NCBI GenBank assembly: GCA_902685375.1
Contig: LR738541.1
Coordinates: forward strand, 29,846,008 to 29,910,007
Reading direction: 5' to 3'
From: Neostethus bicornis
Taxonomy: Eukaryota; Chordata; Actinopteri; Atheriniformes; Phallostethidae
DNA length: 64,000 nucleotides
In this document: in pieces, positions 1 through 9,389 of the stretch
How the letters are laid out: each line of letters opens with the position of its first letter
Numbering within the stretch: position 1 is the stretch's first letter
Notes under the pieces: model-generated
The model's database searches: none
What the model saw: the letters and a program-made list of their open reading frames with translations, nothing else
What the model was told of the DNA's origin: nothing
Made by a program: the position numbers and the translations under genes

Positions 1-574
1 TAAAAACTGCTCATTCATTTATCCCCTCTGAACACCGCATCGGTGAACATATCGCAGAGAGAACGTCGATGAGAAACCTTTAGCGAAGCAAATCACCTTT
101 CCACGTGTGTGTGTGTGTGCGAGCATGCATACGACGACCAGTTTCATTTCTCTGTATGCCTGTGTATGCAGATCAACATTTGGGCCTTCTTCTCTCCTGT
201 CTATACCCGTATCCCATCTTAATAAACCTAAGAGGGCTCCAAGAGGCCAATGATCATAAACAGCCACAGTAAAGTTGTGGAATTTGTAAAACTGTACCTC
301 TTCAATGCAAATCTCTTTACATTGGATCAGTGTAAAGTATTATTATGTAGCTTCATGTTTGTCTCATAATCACGTGCTGGAGATTTTTTGAAAACTCAAG
401 ATGGTTTAGAATTAGTGAAGGCCGACAATTTTGGATTATTGTAGGTTTTTATGTTTTTCTTCCAAAGTTGAATTATTAAATTTTTTCCCATAAAATTATT
501 TGTGAAGAAGTCGTTTAGTTTTCTCAACCGCTTATTCCCTAACAATGTTGCTGGGGGTCTTTACGGCTTAATTT

Positions 575-745
575 CAAGCTAGGTTTGGAACCACCTGGCA
601 AGAGGTCTAGAGGAAGACCAAAGAGGAGGTTCATGGATACAGTGAAGGAAGACATAAAGATAGTTGGTGTGACCGAAGAGAATGCAGCAGATAGGGTTAG
701 CTGGAAGAAACTGACTTGCTGTGGCGACCCCTGAAGGGAAATACC
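575..745 (+). mobile_element. LINE 3'-end fragment (family A)
   Basis: The segment matches the 3' end of a LINE family present six times in this window. It encodes the remains of a C-terminal tail with the order PRGRPKRRFMDTVKEDxK, VGVTEE and a closing CGDP just before the stop. The last bases, gtggcgacccctgaaggg, recur in the other copies (11985, 17765, 18820, 24210, 33925). It is 5'-truncated and non-functional. The clade is uncertain; an RTE-like or related non-LTR element is likely. Confidence 0.7.
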
Positions 746-759
746 AAAAAAATAAGAAG

Positions 760-1575
760 ATTTTACTTTATTTTGTAAAACTTGTCTGAAATCTAAAACT
801 TCTCCTTGAGGAGGCCCAAAAGAAAAATGCTTTTCAATCAAAAAATACAAATCAAAAGAACCTTTTTTTTTTTTTTTACATATTTGAAGATTTAGCTCTT
901 CTACATGATCTTTTCTCAGATTTTTCTGGTTGCAACCTCACTTAATCATGTGAATAACTAATGAAAAATAGCCAATGCACTCCTTTTTGTCTCTTGCTTT
1001 TAATTATCAGAAGAAGTCGGGATGGGATTTGTGGATATTGAGAAATGGTGTATCTAAACCTTTGTGCTGGTGTTTATCTTGCTGTAAACTGAGGAAAGTT
1101 TGAGGTGTTTTCTGTTTTTAAGATAACTCCGTTGTCAAATGAAGGATGTACAAATGCATAAAATGTGGGAATAGAAGGATGTTCATAACTGTATAAATGT
1201 ACATGGCCCTCACTTTTACATCTCTGATAGCTTTCCACTCCAATTTTTTGGTTGGTTTTCGCTCCACTGACAACAATACTTCTAATGGAAGAGCCGTCTG
1301 TGATGGCGAGACAATATTCTCCTTTAAAGATAGTATTTGGAAATTTGGTGCACAAAGCACAAAGGCCTATTGTTGAAAAGACTTTTTATTTTCTTTAGTT
1401 TTTTTTTTTCTTAATCTTTAAAAAATTTATTTTACAGCAGTAATTTCATACTTCTGTAAACTATTTGCAAACCAAAATGCAATGTACAGTAGATATGGAT
1501 TATATTTTAGATTTACTGCACTTCAGACTGTTTGTAAATATGGTAAAATAAATCAATGAAAAGTACAAAAATATT
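760..1575 (+). other. Candidate 3' UTR end of an upstream + strand gene
   Basis: The stretch has no coding exon on either strand. It is AT-rich and ends in a UTR-like block: a TGTAAATA Pumilio-type motif at about 1533 and an AATAAA at 1547. In human the neighbour beyond CMC1 on this side is, as I recall, AZI2, which converges on CMC1. A + strand 3' UTR here would fit azi2. No coding part is visible, so this is an inference from synteny and composition. Confidence 0.3.
1547..1552 (+). terminator. Candidate polyadenylation signal AATAAA
   Basis: A canonical AATAAA follows a Pumilio-type TGTAAATA by about ten bases in an AT-rich non-coding stretch. It would end a + strand transcript converging on cmc1. 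In DNA this AT-rich a chance match is common. Confidence 0.3.
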
Positions 1576-1954
1576 GTGCAGCCTGGTCTTTGATCCTGTA
1601 CATCCAGGGGTGTCCTTTACATCAGATGGCAAGAGACGTTTGTAACATTTTGTGGTGTTTGGTTAAAACAATACCATGGCATATACTGGTAGTCTGTCTT
1701 CAAAATGAAATTTGGCAAGGTGTTTACATTGACTTACTGGAATCCTGACAACCACACAACATTCTTCTTCTCTGCCTCTCTGTGGCAGAGAGACGAAGTT
1801 ATTCCTCCCGTTAAAGTTCATTGTTTACTTAACTAAAATCATTTGTTTCAACACAAATTTAAAAAGGGTGAAAAATATTGTGAACTCTCTTAACCTCAGT
1901 GTGAAACATCTTTCTCGTTTTCTCACTATATTCTCTTAAAGTGGGGGTTTATGC

Positions 1955-2090
1955 AAAATGAACTTTGTGAGTGTGTGTCTGGTTAGTGTGTGTGCCCTGT
2001 GACAGGTGACCTGTTTGGGATGTACCCTGCCTCTAAGTCGGGATAGGCTCCAGCACACCCGGAAACCAGTTAGGGATGAACGGTTCAGAA
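1955..2090 (+). mobile_element. V-SINE/DANA-like fragment
   Basis: The segment carries the 3' half of a common fish SINE: a gtgtgtg stretch, then the blocks gacctgttt, gtaccctgcctct and gggataggctccagca. The same order is found at 6330, 7805 and 44788. The 5' part is missing. Confidence 0.6.
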
Positions 2091-3247
2091 CATAAATGAC
2101 AAAATAAGCTGGAGCAGGTGTGTTGATGCAAGAACAAATAGAAAACTTACAGGACACCTGTGTTCTAATGTAAGCGGCAGTTTTTGCAGCCCGTTCACCC
2201 CAAAGTAAAAAAAATCAACAAGTTTATTTTTAAGCTCAACATGTTTTGTTGGAGTGATTGAAAACGCTTTCATTTTCATGCTTCAGTTTTTCTTTTAACA
2301 CAAAGATTGACCTCCTGGAAGTGAAGGAAAGCTCGTAGTCGTTTGTGGGTGAGAATTGGGAGGTGGAGGTGTTGGGCCCAGGGAAGGAAACATTTAGTCA
2401 TCCGGATAAATGATGTCACTGTGGTTGACATATTGAAAGTGATTTACACATAACACAAATTATTTTTACAACTATATATTCCCGACTCCTTCAAAAAAAT
2501 CTAACAACAGGTTAATTGACATTCTTTTTTTTCTAGAAACACAGTTTCTTAGGGTTTTCTAAAATATACGAATTCCTAATGATCCCTGATTTGCTCTGCT
2601 TGCTTTTCTACTGTAAGTAGCAATTTTTTCAAAAATGATTGCACAACTTGTGAAACCTTTCAAATTTGACCCGAATATATTTCAAAATAATACAATCTTT
2701 GTTTCATATAGAAGCACAAATTCGCCATTCTTTGTGTTTTTATTTTTACAACTGCACACTTCATTGTTGATTAACTATTTTCAGTTACAGGAAACATTCA
2801 AAGTTCCTGGTTTTAAAAAAAACAGATGCATTTTTTTCACATTTTTCAAAGCCTTTTGGAAAAACAAATGAGATTCACCTCCGCTGTGAGGTGAGAGTTG
2901 TTTTATAAACACAAAAAAGCACATGACAAACTTAAAAATTTTAATCAGAACTTCGAACCACACGTAAAGATAATTTAACTACAAATTTTTAATCCTTATG
3001 ACTATTCTGCTGATTTCACAAAGTGAAGAAAAAAATAACTTTACTGCAACATCTGACAGCGTAATGTTTCCAATATCAAATAGATTTCCATTTATATCAG
3101 TCAGGTGGATGATATGACCAGCTTTACTTTCACATGTTTAATTAAAACATGCAGACTAGAAGCTTGATGAAGAATAAACATTACAAAAGTGTCTTAATAT
3201 GCTGCAAACCAGTCCTCAGACTGCCAGTCACTTGGTTGTTCTGTTCA
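2091..3247. other. Intergenic or cmc1 3' UTR; nothing else recognised
   Basis: No exon or clear repeat is seen. The part next to 3248 should contain the cmc1 3' UTR, read on the minus strand. A tttatt at about 2741 (AATAAA on the minus strand) is one possible polyadenylation signal, without other support. Confidence 0.35.
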
Positions 3248-6200
3248 TCACATGCTGGTCGGAAGTTTCTGTGTCCTGTTCTTCGCTGGGATCCCCGTCC
3301 TCTCAAACTCCAGTTTCTCTTGGATGTACAGCTTCTTACACTCTTCAAAAAACACTGGATCCTTGTAGCTGATAAAAGCAGAAAGTAGAGTATCATCACA
3401 ATGACAGTAATCAGAAAAATCTAAGTTAACACAAGACAATTTGTGGCCGGCCAATAGCAGTAAAGGTAGAAAGTAGTGAAGTAGTATGTGGTGTAAAAAC
3501 ACCTTTGGGTGTATGTGCCGTGTTGCAGAAAGAAGTGCAAAATACTCACTGTAGCGTCAGGCATTCCTTTAAGGCTGAATTTTCCTCTCGACACTTGAAC
3601 ACCATGAAAAAACCAGACTCCTTACAGCAGTGATTGAAGGCTGGAGAGAGAGGGGACAGAGAGGGAAGTATATATATCAAAACGGTAACAACAGCTTTGC
3701 AAATAAATCCAATTATTAACACATATATGTTTAATTGAAACTTATTTTATGCTCTTTATGTAGGCAATGAAAATCAAACTAAGCATGGCAAACAAAAAAT
3801 AAAATATACTTTGCTGTTAATTCTCAAACTAGAACCCATATCTATAGTTTAAATCAAGGGTATCGTCTCAGTTTGGTAAAGTTCACTTTAAATTTTATTT
3901 ATTAAAAGGAGTAAAAGCGCATAGCTCGGTGGTAAAATTGCCGCCTTTGAACCAAGGAGTTGCCGGTTCGATTCCTTGTGATGGCTGCCTGCTATGGTGT
4001 AATGCAGCAAACGTTATTTCCCCATGAAGGATTAATAAACTACAATTATTATTAAAAAACATAAAAATTGAGCCAATTAGTAAAAAAAATATATATATAT
4101 TGGCTGTGGCATCAGTGACTTTAAAACAAAATCAGCAAAGCCCCTTAAGCAACACTGTCAAAACCCGGGGTGAAAGCCGTGTTAAATGTGTGCTGTACTC
4201 ATTGTGAACAAGGTGCTGAAAACAGAATCTGCACCTTGTTAGTAAGCTCCTTCTCAGTACTTTAATTAAAACCGCTGCCTTTCAAAACAGCTGCTGTAAT
4301 TACCTTTATGAGTGGCATCAGTAGGATGTTTTTTTTTCCCACTTTCATCAGGATGCGGATGTAAAGAAAAGATATGGCAAAACCAATTTGGAGAAGCAGA
4401 GAAGTGCGACTAATCTAATCAGACGGAGCCTCATCCCCATCCCACAGAGCTGCTTCTCATACAGCAGCACTTTTACATCATATCGCAGGTTGTTTGGGTG
4501 GGTTCTTTCTTTACATAGACAAATATTATGTGGCATTTCAGTTTCATAGGAGCTAAAAACTTTGGCTGTTTAAGAAGATATTCTGCTAAAGAGCAAAAAA
4601 ATAAAAGCTTGTTTTGCAAATTAAAATATCTAAAAGTTCTTTTATTGTTTACACAAGACTAATTCAATTTATACCCAATAGCAATGAAAAAACAATACTT
4701 TTTTTTTGTTTTCTAATTTTTTTTTTTTAAGCAAGATTGGGTGCACACTAAGTAAGCAACAGATAAAACAGGAAAATGATTGTGTTTTTCTTCTCTGTTT
4801 TTGTAAAACTAGCCGAGAGACACGGGCAAGCCGAAGCCCTGCGCAGAAAGAACACAGTGCACGAGAGGGTGGAGGATGTAGGTGTGAAAATGAGTGGGAC
4901 GACAAGCTTGTTTTTGTGAGGGGGGTTTCCACAGAGCACACAGTGACTGTCTGTCCCATCACCTCAGGATGCATGTGCACTAGGTCCTCGAGTGAGCAGG
5001 GCTCACCGACTGCCAACAGATTTCTACAAACCACATAACTTTGTAGCTGGCTGATGTGTTGTACTCTGTTCCCAGGCAGAAGGAAAAGTATCTGTTGTAC
5101 AGCCAGCCAGCATGTATCATGATCAAAAGATTAAAAGAGAGTGAGAGGTGCAGGTAGGACAATGGGCAGTAAAAAAAATGCTTATAATCTAAAAAACAAC
5201 AGACTTAAATAATATTTCAAGAGAGGGCTAAGATTAAACTGCAGAAATGATTTATTATTTTATTTAATCTGTATTTAACCAGGTGGGTCTATTGAGAACG
5301 TTTTCTCAGTTGCAACAACGAGCTGGGGGCCAAAGCGGCACAACAAAAAAATTAAAACAATACAAGATTACAAACAAATGCAACATGACATATTGCGCTT
5401 TTTACAAAAAGAGTCCTTAAAGAGTCTCTAAGAGACAAAAGATGACTATTTACGATAAAGGAGTATAAACTACACTTAGAATACACTGAAAAACAGCTGC
5501 ATTCATCACAAACTGTGTTTTGGATGACTTAAAGGCAGCTAAGGAGACCATTGTTTTCTGCAGCTCATTCCAGTCATTCAGAGCAGAGAATAAAAAAATT
5601 AGGAGCGACCCAGAGGGGGACGAACTCTGGGAACAACCAAGGCGATGAAGTGACTTTCCAATTATTTCTACCCAATAAACTAATCTTTTACTTTCTGGCC
5701 TTTTGTACTGAAATTCAAACGTTGTCAGTTTCTTGATAAAATAAAAAGTAGAGGGAAGAACTAATTAAAGAAATTGAATGCCAGATTATCAAAAGCAGAT
5801 GGATTATACACAGTTACTCCAACAATTGTCAATAACACACAGTAGATTAACAAGTTGGACTTTAAAACACAATATTTTCTCACAACCTTAAAAAACAAAT
5901 ATTGTACACTGAATGAAATTGATATATTAAGTCACAGGTTAAACTTGACTATCATAACAAAGTAATACAAAGTAAAACTGTCTCGTTTTACCTCAGAGAG
6001 AAAAATATATCTTTAACAGTTCAGTTTCCACAGTAGTAATGAATTTTGTTGTGAGCATAGAAATCTAAACAGTTTTATAACTAAATAACTAATAACAGAT
6101 TTTCTTAATAACTAAAGATCTTCACAGCACAAATTTGCCAATCTCAACAAAGGCTAAAAGATGGTGAAGTACATGAGCGGTGTTGTGACTGCCTCGGTTA

Positions 6201-8743
6201 GGAGGCTTGGTCAGGATTGGTCACTCTCTGGCATCTTTTCAGCCATAAATGAAAATAAGACTTAATAAATTCTGAGGCTGTAGAAAATAAGGGTGATTTT
6301 TCATTGGGACCACGCACATCTCTACAAAGAGCTGAACAGTGGCCTCCCAGCAATAAGGTCAGAGGTTTGAGTCCCAGAGTAAGGGCAAGGCTTGAAACAG
6401 CAGCCTTTCTGTGAGGAGTTTGCATATTCTCCCCAAGAATGCATGGGTTTTCTCCAGGTACTCCGGTTTCCCAATGGAATGAGTGTGTGTGTGTATGGTT
6501 GTGTGTGTATGTTTGTGGCCCCTCAACAGACTGGCGACCTGTCTGCCTTTTGCCTGAAACCAGCAGTATAAGATACGGTAAGATCCCATTAGAGATAAGC
6601 GGTTTGAAAGACAAAACAAACATTTTTACACAGATTGATGTCCTTTTTTTAACCAACTGACCAGTTTGTCCACGCTATAACCTTTACCACGTAGCCACAA
6701 ATTGGATTCCTAACTTAAACTGATGTACTCTTTGTGTTAATTGTCATTTGTTTTTGTAAATTCAGGGTAGTTGATTAAGTTTCTGTGACATATTAGTTTT
6801 GTTTTTTTTTTCCAGTGACCTGGTCTTGGCCAGATAACATTTTTAAACTCCTTTTGATTTTTGTATAATTTGGTATAAAATGATTTAAAATTGTTAATAT
6901 TATGAAGTGTGATGCTAGTTTAGCTACATTGAAACTTCTTGAGAGTTTAGTAATGTGTTAATTTCATGCAGTGTTTTTGACATAGAGAGAGAGCAATCGA
7001 CGGCTTGTTAGCAGACGGAAAGCACACAAAATCTTCACGCTGAAGGGTGTTCAAGATGCTTGTTTTTTGCTGATAAGTGAATGTCAGTGAAGCAAACTAT
7101 CTTAAGAGACAACATATCAGTCAGATCAGTCAGTTGTTTGTCTGTAATGATGAGCTTTTAAGAATACTTTCATTTCCTTTCATGTCACAAATAATTTAGT
7201 GATTTATCTTCATAACAACTTACAATATCTTTGACAGAAATAATGTTTTTTTTCACAAAGCAGATTTGTTTCTCATTTCTGTTCTAACCCGTCGTCTTCC
7301 ACTTTTCCGGAGCTGGGTCGCATGGGCAACAGCTTCAGACGGGAATCCCAGGCTTCTTTTGCACCCGGCTGCATTCTCTAGCTCACACGAGAGGGATGCT
7401 AAGGTGTTCCTCGGCAAGCTGTGAGACATAGTCTATCCAGCGGGTTTAGGGTATGCCTATGAGTCTCCTGGGTCGAACCACCTGTGGCTTCTCTCGACCC
7501 AAGCTCCTCCTGGTTGGCAGAGCTCCTCACTCTATCTCTGAGTGAGAGCCCAGCCACTCTTCAGAGGGAGCTCATTTCGGCCACTTGTATCCACGGTATC
7601 GTTCTTTTGGCCACCACTAACAGCTACTAACCATAGGTTAGGGTAGGAACGTAGATCAACTGGTAAATCGAGAGCTTTGCTTTTTGGCACAGCTGTTTCT
7701 TTACATAATTATTGTGGATGCCACACATCCAAATAATTTAATGATTTGTCCGCATGATAACAACTTACAATATCGGCAGAAATAATTTTTTTTTTCACAA
7801 AGCAAATTTGGGCTGCACAGCAGGTACCACTGCGGCCTCACACCAAGAAGGTTGGGGTTCAAGTCCTGGAGACTGGGCAAACACAAGTCTTTCTATGTAG
7901 AGTTTGCATGTTCTCCCTATGTACGTGTGGGTTTTCTCCAGGTACTCCGGTTTCCTACCTCTCTCCAAAATCATGCATGTTAGGTTGATTGGCCGCTATA
8001 AAATTGCCCCTAGGAATGAGTGTGTGTATGTGTGACCCCGCAACAGACTGGCAACTTGTTCAGGGTGTACCCTGCCTCTTGCCTGCAATCAGCTGGCGAG
8101 CCTATCCCAGGAAATGGGAACGTATATCCATTTTCTTTTTCTCTAACCCTCTTTTTGTCGTTCATTTTGTTCTAAGTTACTGTTTAGTGCCAAATCTTTC
8201 CCTTGGTGTGTGACACTGAAACATATCAAATGATCAGTGATGATCAGTTTTAGATGTTGAGTAGGTAGTGATGTCAGAGGTTTGATTGTACCTTCAACTT
8301 TCTCTGCACAGCGTTCTTTGGCTTTCTCCCTCATCATTTTAGGGATCAAAACATCCTTCTCCACGTGTCTCAACTGGATTTCATCTGACAGGAGATTAAA
8401 ATAACAGAGAAACACAAGAAATGTATCAAAGCAGTGATCATCTTAAAAACTCTGATTACTGGTTCACTTCATGAGAAAGATCTTGTAATTAAATTAATGA
8501 AGCCATCTGAATGCAACTTAAAAGTTAAAAAAAAAAGTAGCCAATCAACAGAGAATAATTTACTGTTCTTTACTCTGAATAGAATCTGATAAAAACATTT
8601 CCTCTGCCTCAGACTAAGCTTGTTACCATATCAGCACGTAATTACTTATTAATAACAATCAAACCTGGTTTACAAAATCCCAACATGTATCTGGACATAA
8701 TTAATTGCCTAAATGTTTTAATACCTGTATTTGTTGCTTCCAT
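3248..8743 (-). CDS. cmc1: CMC1, C-X9-C motif-containing protein 1 (COX assembly factor)
   Basis: CMC1 is a small mitochondrial intermembrane-space protein that stabilises newly made COX1 during cytochrome c oxidase assembly. The four minus-strand coding exons are 8743-8725, 8384-8292, 3640-3550 and 3368-3248. They join in phase to 107 aa, close to the usual vertebrate length of about 106. The protein starts MEATNT, has LRHVEKDVLIPK near the N-terminus and ends QKLPTSM. Two CX9C motifs are intact: C-AEKVEAFNH-C across the exon 2/3 junction and C-REENSALKE-C in exon 3. All junctions are GT-AG. The start ATG has A at -3 and G at +4. Intron 2 (3641-8291) is filled with repeats. The gene lies head-to-head with eomes, as in the human EOMES-CMC1 neighbourhood. 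Confidence 0.95.
3905..4068 (+). mobile_element. tRNA-derived SINE
   Basis: The head resembles a tRNA gene with an A-box-like tagctcggtggta and a B-box-like ggttcgattcc. It is followed by a body ending in a tgcagcaa ... ttccccat ... ggattaataaa tail. It lies in cmc1 intron 2. Five other copies are found at 35235, 44450, 56393, 62776 and 63676. Confidence 0.75.
5265..5650 (-). mobile_element. Probable LINE 3' portion, minus strand
   Basis: The segment begins tttaaccaggtgggtctatt, which resembles the 3'-UTR end of a widespread fish LINE in reverse orientation, and continues into a degenerate region near 5520-5640 with no intact frame. The family is not certain. It lies in cmc1 intron 2. Confidence 0.4.
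6330..6610 (+). mobile_element. V-SINE/DANA-like SINE
   Basis: The central domain is clear: gaggagtttgcatattctcc, then gggttttctccaggtactcc and ggtttcc, followed by a (GT)n-rich block and an actggcgacctgtctg block. It lies in cmc1 intron 2. Confidence 0.75.
7186..7810. repeat. Pair of ~80-bp direct repeats flanking a LINE fragment
   Basis: The copies at 7186-7268 and 7725-7810 share caaataattta, taacaacttacaatat, cagaaataat and tttcacaaagca in the same order, with point differences. A family-B LINE fragment lies between them. They are far longer than a target-site duplication, so this is a local segmental duplication. The second copy abuts the V-SINE at 7805. Confidence 0.7.
7282..7712 (-). 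mobile_element. LINE fragment (family B), minus strand
   Basis: On the minus strand the segment shows the 3' part of a LINE with the recurring blocks agctggaggatgca-like, gactatgtctcac and ctctgagtgagag. Six related copies occur in the window. No intact frame remains. The clade is probably RTE/Rex-like, but this is unverified. Confidence 0.65.
7805..8130 (+). mobile_element. V-SINE/DANA-like SINE, near full length
   Basis: It starts ggctgcacagcagg with a tRNA-like ggggttcaagtcctgg, then the core gagtttgcatgttctcccta and gggttttctccagg, atgcatgttaggttgattgg, attgcccctaggaa, and the tail caacagactggcaacttgtt with gtaccctgcctcttgcc. It ends about 160 bp before cmc1 exon 2. Confidence 0.8.
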
Positions 8744-8778
8744 TATGGTGTATCTTCTCAAAACATTACAAAACAGAA

Positions 8779-8850
8779 CCAATGTGACCTAGCTTGCCAA
8801 CGTTCAAAGCACTTCCGCCGACGTAAGCACGTAGCTGTAAAAACTACAAT
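8779..8850 (-). promoter_or_regulatory. Putative cmc1 promoter (ETS- and ZNF143-like motifs)
   Basis: Within 110 bp upstream of the cmc1 ATG are a CCAAT at 8780, an ETS/GABP-type site at 8811-8817 (ACTTCCG, reading CGGAAGT on the gene strand) and a ZNF143/Staf-like ACTACAATCCCC at 8843-8854. ETS and ZNF143 sites are common in promoters of nuclear genes for mitochondrial proteins. No TATA box is evident. Binding is inferred from motif match only. Confidence 0.45.
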
Positions 8851-8899
8851 CCCCACAATCAGAGACAAAGTGCGCTTGCGCAATTCATGCAAAAGCACA

Positions 8900-9385
8900 T
8901 GGCCCAAACTCTCTGGTGGGATTTTGCAAAAAATGATCTGTAAATTAGTTTATTGTAATTTACAAAAAAAAAAAAAAAAAAAGCAATACTTTCTTAACCA
9001 CTTTGTCCATTTCTGGGTGAAAAAAATGAAACTACAGTTTGCAAGCTTGCTGAATTTTTGTCTTGATTATTTGTTATTTATTAAAATTCACAATTCTGTA
9101 CTTGCTCCTCAAATTATGTCGTGTTAAGTTGTTCTTTTCTAACATTATGATATCAATTTAATTGCATGGTTTCTTTGGGATGTGTAAAATAAAATTTGGT
9201 TAAAAAAATTCAATATAAAAACCCCAATATTTTATTTAACAAAACAATTATTGTATTTTATAAAACATTACATTCATGTAGAATAATTTAGTGTTTAATC
9301 TAAAAGGCAACTTAAAATATATTGCCAATTTCTTTTTTTTTTTTTCAGGAACACATGGGGATGATGACCTGTTTTGTGGATTAAT
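8900..9385. other. AT-rich intergenic stretch, nothing recognised
   Basis: It contains poly-A and poly-T runs and no coding potential or recognised repeat. Confidence 0.4.
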
Positions 9386-9389
9386 GACA

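Noticed and set aside
6480..6515. A (GT)n microsatellite as an independent feature
   Set aside because: It is short, interrupted and part of the V-SINE body, where the same GT-rich block recurs in other copies.
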